Positions 27,379-38,423 of a DNA stretch of 64,000 nt are shown here, one piece after another (the stretch's first letter is position 1; every line of letters starts with the position of its first letter). Below the pieces are notes generated by a model that saw only the letters and a list, made by a program, of their open reading frames with translations, searched no databases and had not been told where the DNA came from. Origin of the DNA: Aureobasidium sp. EXF-3400 (lineage: Eukaryota > Ascomycota > Dothideomycetes > Dothideales > Saccotheciaceae). The stretch is taken from the NCBI GenBank assembly GCA_024195585.1, contig SWBL01000021.1, forward strand, positions 1 to 64,000, written 5' to 3'. The translations under genes were made by a program, and so were the position numbers.

Positions 27379-28349
27379 CTAGTCATCTGCATCTGAGTTC
27401 TTGAAGACCCTAGGCCTTGTTAGTGGAACGTCTTCGGCGCGTGGTTTGGGAGAGTTACCGTACAGTTTCGACTCGTAGTAATCGATTAGCTGTTGCATGT
27501 TAGCGGATGATAGATGGCTGAGGCTGGGCACAAGTTTACCTTCTGGGGACATTTTTGTCTGCACTGTTGGGCGGTGTGTTGAGTCCTGGAATCGTCCTCC
27601 CACAGCAAGTAGACCATTAGGACACCCTTGTTCACACCAGAGTCAGGCTTCTCGACGACGTCGATGGACTGTACGTGGTCTTCCCATGAGCCTTCGGGCA
27701 GAGATGGCGTCTTGTCCTGGGTTGGCTCGTCGGCTGTCTTGAGTGATTTTCTTCCACGCCTCTTGGTGGTAGATGCGGCTTCGGGTTCTGGTGTGTGTTG
27801 TGCCATAGACTTTCTCTTAGTACCCTTTTTGGCAGGGGTTTTTGGTTTTGCTTGGGGCTTGCCGCCGATCTTATCCCAGTAGGCCTTCAGAACATCCATA
27901 GCACCGGAACTAGGGTAGGAGAATTAGCGACGTGCGAGGTGGATCGACTTGGTTTTGGCGACTTACAGATTGGCCTCGGGCTCCCAAGTTCGGTCTTCTG
28001 CGTTTTCATAGCCGAGCCACTTGACCTCGTATAGACAGTCTTTGCCATTGTCAAAGGCGTGCCTCAAGATCTTCTCGACAACGTATTCATCGGCGTTGTC
28101 TTCATCATCATCATCATCGTCGTCTTCGGCTCCATCGAGTTCGTCCTTGACGTTTTTGGATTCTTCGACTTCAGGCTCGGACTTGGGTTTGGCGGCAGCC
28201 TTCTTGGTTGCGGGTTTCTTAGGAGGGAGCTGGTCCTCGTCGGACAAAAGATCGGATCTCTCGTCCTCGTCGTCGGAGATGGCGGCTGCAATTGGTCAGT
28301 GGGAGTTCAGAAAGACGCGCCGGACGAAGTGGGGAGTAGTACGCGGCAT
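27379..28349 (-). CDS. HP1: Heterochromatin protein 1 (chromodomain and chromoshadow domain)
   Basis: Reads H3K9 methylation and builds heterochromatin in the nucleus. Exons 28349-28343, 28285-27967, 27909-27540, 27489-27379; 268 aa. The acidic N-terminus (seven consecutive Asp) precedes the chromodomain (about 69-120), with cage residues Tyr70, Trp92 and Tyr95 in EYVVEKIL and EVKWLGYENAEDRTWEPE. A Lys/Arg-rich hinge follows (about 125-175), then a chromoshadow domain (about 182-242: SWEDHVQSIDVVEKPD, GVLMVYLLWEDDSRTQH). The first coding exon has only 7 nt (ATG CCG C); splicing gives MPPAISDDED, typical of fungal HP1. Without it the frame starts only at a TTG. It is divergent from CCT5 with 409 bp between starts. 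Confidence 0.95.
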
Positions 28350-28758
28350 GTTGGTGATGAATTGGACTGTGATTTGTTATGCGACGGGCGTGGAAGTGTG
28401 TTGTGTTATGCGACGAATGGTGTGAATGGTTGGCTGTGAAAGTTGTTGTCGATGGAGAAGAGAAGACGCGACTGGCGCAACGCGTTTCGGTGCTTCAAAG
28501 CTGCGGAGCGGAGGAAGGAACACAGCTGCGCGCACAGACCGTTCAAGGGAAAGTCTGGCGGAAAGTGAAGGAGCGAGCGTGAAAGCGTGAAAGTCTGAGA
28601 GCCAAGCGGCAGCAGCAAGCAAGCAAGCAGCAACCAGTCGACAACACTCGTCCAGTCCACAATCACCACCTCTCTCTCGCTCCTTCCTCTGCTATCCAGC
28701 AACCTCTTTGGGCTTCACTCCTTTCGCCGACGCTCCCCAGGAGCACCAACTGCCCACC
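28350..28758. promoter_or_regulatory. Divergent HP1/CCT5 promoter region
   Basis: 409 bp between two divergent start codons, presumably a shared bidirectional promoter. It includes a short aagc repeat near 28615-28628. No TATA-like element stands out. Confidence 0.55.
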
Positions 28759-30634
28759 ATGTCTATGCGTACGCTGCTGCTTGTCCAAATAATTTAATTG
28801 CTTCCTTTGCTAACATGTATAACAGAACTTGATATGTCCAACGGTACCTCCCAACCCGCTCTACTCACACCTCCTTCCGAACAAGACTGACGCAGTTGTC
28901 CTCCCTTCAGCCCAGGTCGCCAAAGACGAGAACGGCCGCCCCTTCATCATTGTAAGAGATCAGGGAAAGAAGAAGAGACAACACGGCAACGAGGCTGTCA
29001 AGTCGCACATTCTCGCCGCAAAGACCGTCGCTGGTATTGTCCGCACCTCTCTCGGTCCTCGCGGTCTCGACAAGATCCTCATCTCCCCTGATGGCGACAT
29101 CACCGTCACAAACGATGGCGCTACTATCTTGTCCCAGGTACACACATACTTCCGCCCAATCCCTTCGATCCCACTTCTGATGACTTATCTAGATGGAAAT
29201 CTCAAACCACGTCGCCAAGCTACTCGTCTCCCTCTCTCAATCCCAGGACTCGGAAATTGGTGACGGTACCACCGGTGTCGTTGTCCTCGCTGGCGCTCTT
29301 CTCGAGCAGGCCGCCGACCTTATTGACAAGGGTATCCACCCTATCCGCATCGCTGACGGTTACGATGCCGCCTGCGAGGTTGCTGTCGCTCGCCTCGACC
29401 AAATCTCAGACACCATCACCTTCGACAAGGACAACACCGAGAACCTCTTCAAGGTTGCAAAGACCAGTCTGGGAAGCAAAATCGTCAGCAAGTCACACGA
29501 CCAATTCGCTCAGATTGCCGTCGATGCTGTCATGAGTGTCGCTGATCTTGAGCGCCGCGACGTCGATTTCGAGCTGATCAAGGTTGACGGAAAGGTCGGA
29601 GGCAGTCTCGAGGACACATTGCTCGTCAAGGGTGTTATTGTCGACAAGGACTTCTCACACCCGCAAATGCCCAACGAGGTCAAGGACGCCAAGTTGGCCA
29701 TTCTCACCTGCGCCTTCGAGCCCCCAAAGCCCAAGACCAAGCACAAGCTCGACATCACTTCAGTAGAGGAGTTCAAGCGTCTGCAAAACTACGAAAGCGA
29801 GAAGTTCGCCGAGATGATTCAACAAATCAAGGACACTGGCGCAAACGTCGTCATTTGCCAATGGGGTTTCGACGACGAGGCCAACCACCTTCTACTCACA
29901 AACAAGCTCCCTGCCGTGCGATGGGTCGGTGGTCCCGAAATCGAGTTGATTGCCATTGCCACAAACGGAAGAATCGTGCCGAGATTCGAGGACCTCAGCG
30001 CCGACAAGCTTGGAACTGCTGGTGTTGTCAGAGAAATGAGCTTCGGAACCACCAGAGAGAAGATGCTTGTCATTGAGGAGTGCGCCAACAGCAGAGCCGT
30101 CACCGTCTTTGTACGTGGTAGCAACAAGATGATCATTGATGAGGCCAAGCGTTCGCTGCACGATGCGCTCTGCGTCGTCCGTAACCTGGTTCGCGACAAC
30201 AGAATTGTCTACGGTGGTGGTGCCGCAGAAATTGCCTGTTCGCTCGCCGTCGAAGACGCCGCTGTCAAGTCTCCTGGTCTTGAGCAATATGCCATGCGCG
30301 CTTTCGCAGACGCTTTGGACAGTGTACCTATGGCACTCGCCGAGAACTCGGGTCTCAGCCCCATTGAGACTCTGGCCCAGATCAAGAGCCGACAGGCAAA
30401 GGAGGGCAACTCAAGGTTGGGTGTCGACTGCATGCAGACCGGCAGCAATGGTAAGAGATTTCGACTCCTCTCGGTACGACAATTGCTAACACGAACACAG
30501 ACATGAGAGAGAACTTCTTCATTGACCCCCTGATCTCCAAGAGACAGCAACTTCTCCTGGCCACACAACTCTGCCGCATGGTGCTCAAGGTCAACAATGT
30601 CATCATTGCCGGAAGCGACGAGAACGACTTCTAG
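28759..30634 (+). CDS. CCT5: T-complex protein 1 subunit epsilon (CCT5 chaperonin)
   Basis: One of eight subunits of the cytosolic TRiC/CCT chaperonin that folds actin and tubulin. Exons 28759-28768, 28826-28843, 28911-29137, 29193-30450, 30501-30634; 548 aa, the family norm. Group II chaperonin motifs are [48 protein letters not shown] with the ATPase Asp, and in the lower part [15 protein letters not shown]. The epsilon-type start [18 protein letters not shown] and the end IAGSDENDF are diagnostic. The first two exons are only 10 and 18 nt and encode MSMQLDMSNA; they are inferred from good splice sites and agreement with fungal CCT5 N-termini. Confidence 0.97.
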
Positions 30635-31119
30635 ATGTTTTTGAGTCTTGTTGCATGAGATATCACGGATAGATGGCGTTGGCAATGAACTTACAAAAAG
30701 AGATATCTGACTTGACCTGAAAAAGAGATGTCATGTTGGAATGTAGAAATATCATTATTTAAAAGTTGCCTTTGGGGCTTGCCAAAATTTGAGCCGCAGT
30801 GTGTTCGTATAGTGAAGTAACAATGCGAGAGAATCCACGGGAGGGATATGGATAAAATTCCAGCTTGAATTGGTAATTGTTGTATATCTAAGTGGCAAGG
30901 TGACCGTTCATGGTCATTTCCATGCGCCGAGAGAAGGTACTAAATAATACTATAGTACATCAAGTACAAGAAAGTTTCAGTCATGATGAATTTGGTCATG
31001 ATCGAATTTGGTCATGATCGAATTTGGTCATGATCGAATTTGGTCATGATCGAATTTGGGTATCGGTGAAAAAGGGGGAACAAGACATAGAAAAAATTCA
31101 TTTCCTCAGTGAAAGCTCA
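30635..31119. other. Convergent 3' region with minisatellite
   Basis: Holds the CCT5 3' UTR, the 16-bp repeat array and the KCH1-type gene 3' UTR. No further gene seen. Confidence 0.6.
30988..31059. repeat. 16-bp tandem repeat, 4.5 copies
   Basis: Four exact copies of gaatttggtcatgatc (30988-31051) plus half a copy to 31059. It lies in the 485-bp space between the 3' ends of CCT5 and the KCH1-type gene. Each unit contains the palindrome tcatga. Likely a neutral minisatellite. Confidence 0.95.
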
Positions 31120-33473
31120 TCACCATCCCTGAGTGCGGTACTGCTGTCCAGGAGCAGCGCTTGCACTTCTGCCTGGAATTTCGTACGGTCGAGGAGCAGC
31201 TGTTGCACTTCTGGCAGGGACTACATGTCTTTGGGTAGGGAGTGCTGTCGCGCTTCTGGCTGGAACTTCGTATAGCGGTTGAAGAGGAGCGGTGGATGTG
31301 CTCCTGCTAGGAACGCCGTACGGCTGGTATGGCGCAGTAGACGTACTCCTGCTAGGAGCTGCAGATCGTTGACTAGGAGCCGCGGTCGCATTTCTGCCCG
31401 GCATCTCACGGCGATTGTATTGAGGGTGAGCGCGGTACTCTTCAATCAACCCATCGTAGGCTTCAGGAGGGGCTGTGGCACTGCGCTGAGGTCCGGCTGC
31501 TACAGAGGGTCTTGCAATCTCTGGGGGACTCGTAGTGCTGCGGTCTGGTGGTGTGAATGAGGGTGCGGCTGCCGCCAGTGTGAAAGATGGGTTGAAGGCG
31601 ACATAGCCTCCAGATGCTGCAGAGGCAGAGCGTGGTGGATGCGACTGTTGCTGCTCGAAGGGCTCCGGCATGGCTGTTGTCCGTGTTTGCATCTCAAAGC
31701 TCTGGATCTCAGGCTTGGGTGTGCGACGCGAGGAAAGGCTCATTTCGCTGTCCATACGGGCCATAGGAGTGTATGATCGTTGAAAGTCCTGTTGCGGCCT
31801 TTGTCGCGGTAACATACTGCTTTGCGTATCGTCATAACCCATGTTTTGGGGATGAGGAGACATGAATCGAGTCGCCGGGTAATCCATCGGCTCTGGTGTC
31901 GTGTCTCTATCATATTCCAGTCGCTCATCGAAGTCGTCATGTCTCCATCTTCCAGATGATTGTGGTGCCGCAGTTGCGCTTCTACCTGGATAGGGTTGAT
32001 TTGTGTATCCGGACTGGTCGTCAAACATAGGCGGTGCAGGCCTGGAAGCATAGGAAGTCGATCTGTCAAATGCAAGCTTCGGGTGTGCGGGATGGTAGTC
32101 CTGATTATCACTGTAGCCCATATCGTTGGCGTTTCCAAGTAATGAAGCATCCGAAGCATATGTGGCATTAGACATGGCGGACGCTTCTGTATCTGAACGG
32201 TAAGGCATAGCCGGGCGTCTGTCGTGATCGAATTCGGAGATAGTCGGTTGGCGGTGCATTGCCATTGGTGGTGCTGTGTGAGTACGAGCTGGAGGATTTA
32301 TTCCATTGAGGCTGAGCGGAGTTTGTTCGCGACGCAACGGTTGTTCAGGAGCAGTGAGTGTGCGTAGAGGAGGGAGAGGAGGATGGGTGTCAGTCTCCTT
32401 AGTAGAAAATCCGAAGTCGCTTTTGGCCTCCAGATCGGGCGTCTGAGCAGCAATTTGAGGCAGTGTTGGTTTGCGGTTGACCTGTCTGCTCGGAAGTTGG
32501 TTGGCTTTCTTTGCTGCTTTCGCCTCGATTTGTGCCTGCTTCTTTTCTTGTTCTTCCAGCGCTTGCTTGACTTTCTGACCCACAGCCTTTTCTAATCTGC
32601 GGTCAATCTTTCTTCGACAGTAGTTGCTCAATCGGCCATCGCTTTGAGGAATGTAGTGCCACAAGAAGACCAGGTAGAGGATAACGGCGATGATCAAGCA
32701 AAGAGCTGAGATGACCCAGATGACGAGGGTAAAAAGCATAGTGAAGAGAACGACGGCTTGTTCGCGGTTTGCTTCGGCGAGAGTTTCGACATTAATCCAG
32801 AACTGCTCAAACGAGGAGTGGTCTGCTGTTGCGGCGTGGTCTCCTACAGGGATGAGATCTGATTGCATGAAAGAGTAAAGAGTGATAGCGTTGACGACCT
32901 GGCGAGGACCCTCCGCGAATATGATGCGTACAGCACCCTTGAAGGCGAAGTAGACGAACAGAGCGACGTAATCAACACCCTTCTTACTTTTGGTCAATTC
33001 GGCGAAAACCAGGAAGCGTTTCCAGCCGTTTGGTCGCATAGATTGAAGCGTGACGGCGACCGAGTCCATGTAACTCTCAGCAACACTGCCTCTGCGGATT
33101 ACACGAATGGCGCGCACCCACTCGAAGAAGCAGAGAACCCATGAGAACATGATACAAGCGGCGAAGATCCATTTGGAGTACTTCAACGGGATGCTAGGCT
33201 CGATTTGAGAAGACCATTTGTCGTATGCGAGAAGATTGACTGCTGTGAAAGTGTCGGCGCCATAGACAGCGACTGCTATGATGCCCATTATCCAGAGCCA
33301 TCCATAGGAAAGATAAGTCAGAGCACCAGAAGCGTGAAAATCAGAAAGGGTCTACACATTTTCTTGTTAGCAAGCACGTTAAATGCAGTAAACAAAATAA
33401 TCACACTTACCACGTAGTCCCATTTCTGCGACTCATCCAGTTGGCCCTTTTCTCTGTCACCCGAACATCCCAT
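31120..33473 (-). CDS. KCH1/PRM6-type potassium transport membrane protein
   Basis: Exons 33473-33411 and 33351-31120; 764 aa. The first 270 residues fit the fungal Kch1/Prm6 family, which is linked to low-affinity potassium influx and calcium signalling in yeast. Visible features are KWDYVTLSDFHASGALTYLS, a first membrane helix (GWLWIMGIIAVAVYGAD), a second (WIFAACIMFSWVLCFFEWV), the segment FLVFAELTKSKKGVDYVALF, then FAEGPRQVVNAITLYS, and a long hydrophobic helix (VLFTMLFTLVIWVISALCL). A Lys/Gln-rich coiled stretch follows (KQALEEQEKKQAQIEAKAAK). The C-terminal 450 residues are disordered and end in degenerate repeats of a PxRSxTAxP type. MGC at the start is a possible lipidation signal. 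Family length is shorter; the long tail is typical of filamentous fungi. Confidence 0.88.
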
Positions 33474-34444
33474 TTTGGATTTGGGTCAGAGATCGGTATG
33501 CGAGAGCGGTGTACGAAAGATAGGAGGTTATCGTCAGTCCAGCTGCGATAGACCTGAGGCGTTCTGGCCGTTGGTTGCGGCAGCTACGTTTTGTTGTATG
33601 AGGTATTATAGAGAGCGCGATATCTGCCAGCAGATGTCGTGCGCGTAGATGGTATTGTGAAGGAAAAGAGTGAATGAAAAGGAGTGTGAACAGTCTAGAA
33701 TAGGGAGCGCAAGGCCATGAATGGCTGGGACAGGTATTGTAAGGAATGCACAAGGTTCTGCAACGGCCAGACCGTTTGTCTCCAGGGCTTTGTCGACAGA
33801 ACAACGAAGAGGTCGTCGCAACAAAGACGTCTTTGAACGAGGTGCCCGTCGAAGGCGGCTCTCTCCTTTGACTGTTGCACAAAGCGATAGGTACTTGGGC
33901 GCTTGCGCAAGTGAACGGCCGATGCGTTGTCGCCCCTGTACCGAGAGCCAAGAGGGGGAGTTCGAACAAGCGCCCACGAAACGAAGGCAGGGGCTTTACC
34001 AGCCCGCGGCAACTCGTCCAGCAATCATCTCTGGTTATGCTCAGAAGGCTTCCGCGTTTGGCTTCCCTCAGACTGAAACACGCGCCCCTGCGCCTTCACA
34101 CCATCAGGATACCGAAACCCTGTGCCAGACTCCCGATGTAGCAATTTCATCTGTACTTTCTCATTCCCATTTGGATGGTCATGTTCCCGATGTGTTTCGA
34201 AGAATACTTTGCAACAGGTTTCGAGAAATGCCCCCTCACATGCACGGTTAGAACCGTGTTATGGCTCGAAATCTGACATCACCGTACGTAGAACGTGTTT
34301 AGCAATTTACCCTGCACCGTGTCAAGATGAATTGGATCGAAAGGTTTCTGAAGTGTACTGAAATAAAAAATGGATTGAACATTTGGGTTTCTATAGAGTG
34401 CCTGCTCTTACTGATCCCATGATACAAGAACTGATTTTATGCTT
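33474..34444. other. Intergenic between KCH1-type gene and BiP
   Basis: 971 bp with the promoter of the KCH1-type gene and the BiP 3' UTR. A plus-strand open frame (33721-34251) lacks recognisable features and was not called. Confidence 0.5.
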
Positions 34445-35937
34445 TTACAGCTCGTCGTGGCTGGGCTCGTCGTCGTAGTCGGGCATGCCTCCAGCACCAC
34501 CGGCACCGCCGTAAAGCTTGCTGGTGATGGGGTATGCGACGTTGCTGAGCTTCTCCTTCTGTTCGTCGAAGTCCTCGGCGGTGGCCTCGGCGGCGTTGTC
34601 GTCGAGCCAGTCCTGGGCCTGCTTGACAGCGTCGAGGATCTGTTTATCATGTTAGTGTCATGTCCTTTGAGCGAAGATTGTTCTCGTCAACTTACAGTGT
34701 CCTTGTCATCATCGTCAATCTTGCCACCAAGACCGTCCTCATCGTTGACCTGGTTCTTCAGGGAGAAGGCGTAGTTCTCAAGACCGTTACGGGACTCGAT
34801 GCGCTGGCGAGTTGCCTTGTCCTCCTCAGCGTACTTCTCGGCCTCCTCGACCATACGCTCGATTTCCTCGGCGCTGAGACGACCCTTGTCGTTGGTGATG
34901 GTAATGCTCTCGCTCTTACCGGTGCCCTTGTCACCAGCGCTGACCTTGAGGATACCGTTGGCATCGAGCTCGAAAGAGACCTCGATCTGAGGAACACCAC
35001 GGGGAGCGGCAGGGATACCGGTAAGCTCGAACTTGCCGAGCTGGTTGTTATCCTTGGTCATGGAACGTTCACCCTCGAAGACTTGGATCAAGACAACGGG
35101 CTGGTTATCAGCGGCAGTCGAGAAGATCTGGGACTTCTTGGTAGGGATGGTAGTGCCACGCTTGATCAAGTGGGTCATGACACCACCAGTGGTCTCAATA
35201 CCGAGAGTAAGAGGGTTGACATCCATAAGGACAACCTGGCTGGCCTCGGCCTCACCAGACAAAACACCACCCTGAACAGCGGCACCGTAGGCGACGGCCT
35301 CGTCAGGGTTGATACCCTTGCTGGCCTTCTTTCCGAAGAACTCCTCGAGCATGGCCTGAACCTTGGGGATACGAGTGGAACCACCAACAAGGACGACATC
35401 GTCGATATCGCTCTTCTTGAGCTTGGCGTCCTTGAGGACCTGCTCAACGGGCTTGAGGGTCTTCTTGAAGAGATCGTTGTTCAGCTCCTCGAACTTGGCG
35501 CGGGTCAAAGTCTCGGAGAAGTCGGCGCCGTCGAAGAAAGCCTCGATTTCGATGCGGGTGCTCATCTGGGAAGACAGAGTACGCTTGGCCTTTTCGACCT
35601 CACGCTTCAGCTTACCCATAGTCTTGAGGTTCTTGGTGATGTCGACATCGTTCTTCTTGTTGTAGGTCTTGACAAAGTAGTCGATAACTCTCTGATCGAA
35701 ATCCTCACCACCAAGATGGGTGTCACCGGCGGTAGCCTGAACCTCGAAGACACCGTCGTCGACAGTCAGGATGGAAACATCGAAAGTACCACCACCGAGA
35801 TCGTAGACGATGATCTGGCGTTCCTTGTCGGTCTTGTCCAGACCGTAGGCGAGGGCGGCGGCGGTGGGCTCGTTGACGACACGGAGAACGTTGAGACCGG
35901 CGATGGCACCAGCGTCCTTGGTGGCGGCACGCTGGGC

Positions 35938-35973
<36 letters not shown>

Positions 35974-36626
35974 GGTGACCTTCTCACCGAGGTACGACTC
36001 GGCGACATCCTTCATCTTGCCCAAAATCATGGCGCTGACCTCCTCGGGGGTGAAAGTCTTCTGACCACTGTGCATGCCATGTCAGTTTTTGTCTCACGCG
36101 GGCTCTTTGGGTGCGACTTACTCTTGAACCTCGACTTGGACTCTGGGTTGACCACCCTTGTTGACAACCTTGAAGGGGAAGTGCTTCATATCACGTTGAA
36201 CATCCTTGTCGTTGAACTTGCGTCCGATCAAACGCTTGATGTCGTAGACGGTTCTCTCGGGGTTGGATGCGTACTGATTCTTGGCTGTGCAGATTGTCAG
36301 CGAGTGTATGTGAAGGGTTGATTGCGTGCATGCTTACCTGCGTCTCCGACAAGTCTCTCCTCGTCGTTCCAGGCGACGTAAGAGGGAGTGATACGGTTAC
36401 CCTGGTCGTTGACGAGAATCTCGACCTTTCCGCCCTTCATGATACCGACACAAGAGTAGGTAGTTCCAAGATCGATACCGATGACAGGGCCAGAAATGGC
36501 CTTCTCGCCGCTCTCTTGTGCTCTGGCATTGGAGCCAAAGAGCACCATAGGCGCAAGAAGCACCAGGAGGAGGTAGAAGATGGTTGACCACGCAAAGCGT
36601 GACTCTGTTCCTGTACGTCTCGCCAT
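34445..36626 (-). CDS. KAR2: ER chaperone BiP (Hsp70 family)
   Basis: Luminal ER Hsp70 that folds secretory proteins, drives translocation and senses unfolded-protein stress. Exons 36626-36338, 36284-36122, 36067-34696, 34639-34445; 672 aa. It has an N-terminal signal sequence ([20 protein letters not shown]), the ATPase domain ([45 protein letters not shown]), a substrate-binding domain ([17 protein letters not shown]) and the C-terminal HDEL retention signal. ATG 36626 is the start; the frame continues to a TTG at 36665. A CAGCGTG element 129 bp upstream may give unfolded-protein-response control. A very long antisense open frame covers most of the gene, a well-known Hsp70 codon artefact. 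Confidence 0.98.
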
Positions 36627-37648
36627 CTTGGTTAGTTGTTGAGATGACAAGAGAGAAGCGTCCAAGTTGTGGATGGGTGCTTCTTTGTATGCAAGATCAA
36701 GAAGGAGCGACTGTTCGAGGAAGCTCCTTTAATAGAAAGTAAAAGAAGTTGTTGCAGCGTGGCCACATCTCCGGATTTAATGACACATATCCCTACCAAG
36801 CTGAAAGCGCCAATGCGCCCGCCGCCCGAGCTCTCCGCCCCGTGAGCTAAAGTCTGTAACTCCCGCCCACTCTCACCATAACACGTTGATCAAAGGTAGT
36901 AAGATGCACAGTTCTTCATGGATGACAGAAGAGCTGACAGAGAGCCGGTAGTAACGCGACTCTCGGTATATACTTTCTATTCAGTCAGCATATCGTTCAC
37001 CCATTCACTAGAGAAACTGTGCATCTCTACAGCTACTGCCGTGACATACTTTTGCGCATCCGAAGGCTGTTTCATACTGCGGCTACTCTGCGGTAAACGT
37101 GTCTTCACTCGACCTCGCTAACATGCCAATCCTTGCCATTGCCATCTGTCCAAGTGTATTCTTTGTTTAGGCAGAATCAATCTTGCCACCTGCTCGCTGT
37201 GCTTTGAGTCACTCCGTCGGTAACAAGTCTGCAAAAGACACATCATCCTCTATCGATAACACGAATCTGAAACGTGCCCCCTCTACCGCCTTCACCACCG
37301 TAGAGTCACTACCAGCTCAACTTCTCTGAACTGATTTCTGCAGCATATGCCAACCCGTTAATTTACCTCTCAAATCCCAAGTGGCTCCTCTTCAAACATG
37401 TGGCACTAATGTACCCGTTTTTGCCAGTTGGTCTTTCCTTAACAATCTGTGCACTTCTATAGTCGTGGAAAGTTCTGGTAATATTGGTCAAGTTCTGGAG
37501 GTGAGATCATCTGCTCCCATAGCATAAACTGTATTGACGAAACAGGCGCTACTGACAGACTCTTGATCCTGCCGGTGCCACACAAGTGTCGAGTGTTGCT
37601 CTGCGATCTGGTCTGACATTTGATCAAGAACTTCCTGATGACACAGCA
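36627..37648. other. BiP promoter and F-box gene 3' region
   Basis: 1.0 kb. The left part is the BiP promoter. Minus-strand open frames at 37488-37865 overlap the F-box gene's 3' end and are not supported. No other gene seen. Confidence 0.55.
36755..36761 (+). promoter_or_regulatory. Possible unfolded-protein-response element (CAGCGTG)
   Basis: CAGCGTG matches the yeast Hac1 UPRE core CAGNGTG. It sits about 130 bp upstream of the BiP start codon, in the reverse orientation relative to the gene. BiP is the classic UPR target. A 7-mer can occur by chance, and filamentous-fungal HacA sites differ somewhat. Confidence 0.4.
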
Positions 37649-38423
37649 TCATCGACTTCGGGAAGGACCTCCCTCGGCCCCCATATCTTCCCAGAAACGT
37701 CTGAGGCTCGAGACATGATGCGTATCCGAACATGTACGAGTAGAAGAACCTGTTGGTGAGCCATCGATTCCTTTGCTTCTCTTCGTAAACCTCCATACCA
37801 ATATGCCGACGTCCCCCACATGTGACTTGTGCTTCTTGATCGCTCGAGCCTTCTTCTCGAGCCAATCTCGCATGCCTTCTCTGAACTTTAGGAACTCAAG
37901 CTTGCGCTTATTTTCTGAGAGAATGGAATACGTGACAATAATCTCCCCACTCAAACGATCACGGCGACAGCAATCTTTGGGCAGAATGCGCGCATTAACA
38001 AGGGAAGAAACAGACGGCCGCCGAGACAAAGACCGATTTAGAGTTACTGATAGCAAGCGAAAATGGAGACGGCGGGCAGCAACGTGCGTACGAGTCAGAT
38101 AGATCGCCGAAGCAGGAGGCTGGATGGACCGTAGGGGAGGTCGTCGAGACAAGAATAAAGACAGTTGTACAGATGAGTTGTGAAGACGGTGCAAATGCAA
38201 GACACGATCAAGGGAAATAGAACGAAGTCGGTGTGACACCTGTCGTATAGTGCTTTTAGCAAGAGCCACAGCAAAGACCGAGGTCTCTCACTCTAGAAAG
38301 AGCCAGCAGGAAAGGATAGTCTAGATGTCCAAGAATCTGGAGGAGGAGTTCATCTGGAAGAGTGTTGAGACTCGACACAGTCTCGATGAGATCCATCGTG
38401 CTGACTGTGGCAGTTGACGGCAT
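37649..38423 (-). CDS. F-box protein
   Basis: Exons 38423-38292 and 38239-37649; 240 aa. The F-box (about residues 17-60) reads LNTLPDELLLQILGHLDYPF then LLALSRVSHRLRSISLD, with the 52-nt intron falling inside it after LSR. It is followed by Arg-rich PSVxLS-type segments (LSRRPPLRSIQPPA, YLTRTHVAARRLH, LNRSLSRRPSVSSLVNARIL) and a C-terminal WLEKKARAIKKHK stretch. Proteins with this layout occur widely in filamentous ascomycetes and probably act as SCF ubiquitin-ligase adaptors; the substrate is unknown. ATG 38423 starts 16 residues before the F-box; an upstream in-frame ATG at 38552 would add 43 residues of unconvincing sequence. Confidence 0.85.

Noticed and set aside
33721..34251. 176-codon plus-strand frame upstream of the KCH1-type gene
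   Set aside because: Arg/Ser/Pro-rich with no motif; minus-strand frames of similar length overlap it, as expected by chance.
34660..36321. Plus-strand open frame of 553 codons antisense to BiP
   Set aside because: Long antisense frames are a well-known by-product of Hsp70 codon bias; the product is Leu/Val/Asp-rich with no domain, and the minus strand is clearly BiP.
37488..37865. Minus-strand 125-codon frame overlapping the F-box gene 3' end
   Set aside because: Different frame from the F-box protein, with no splice route found that joins them convincingly.
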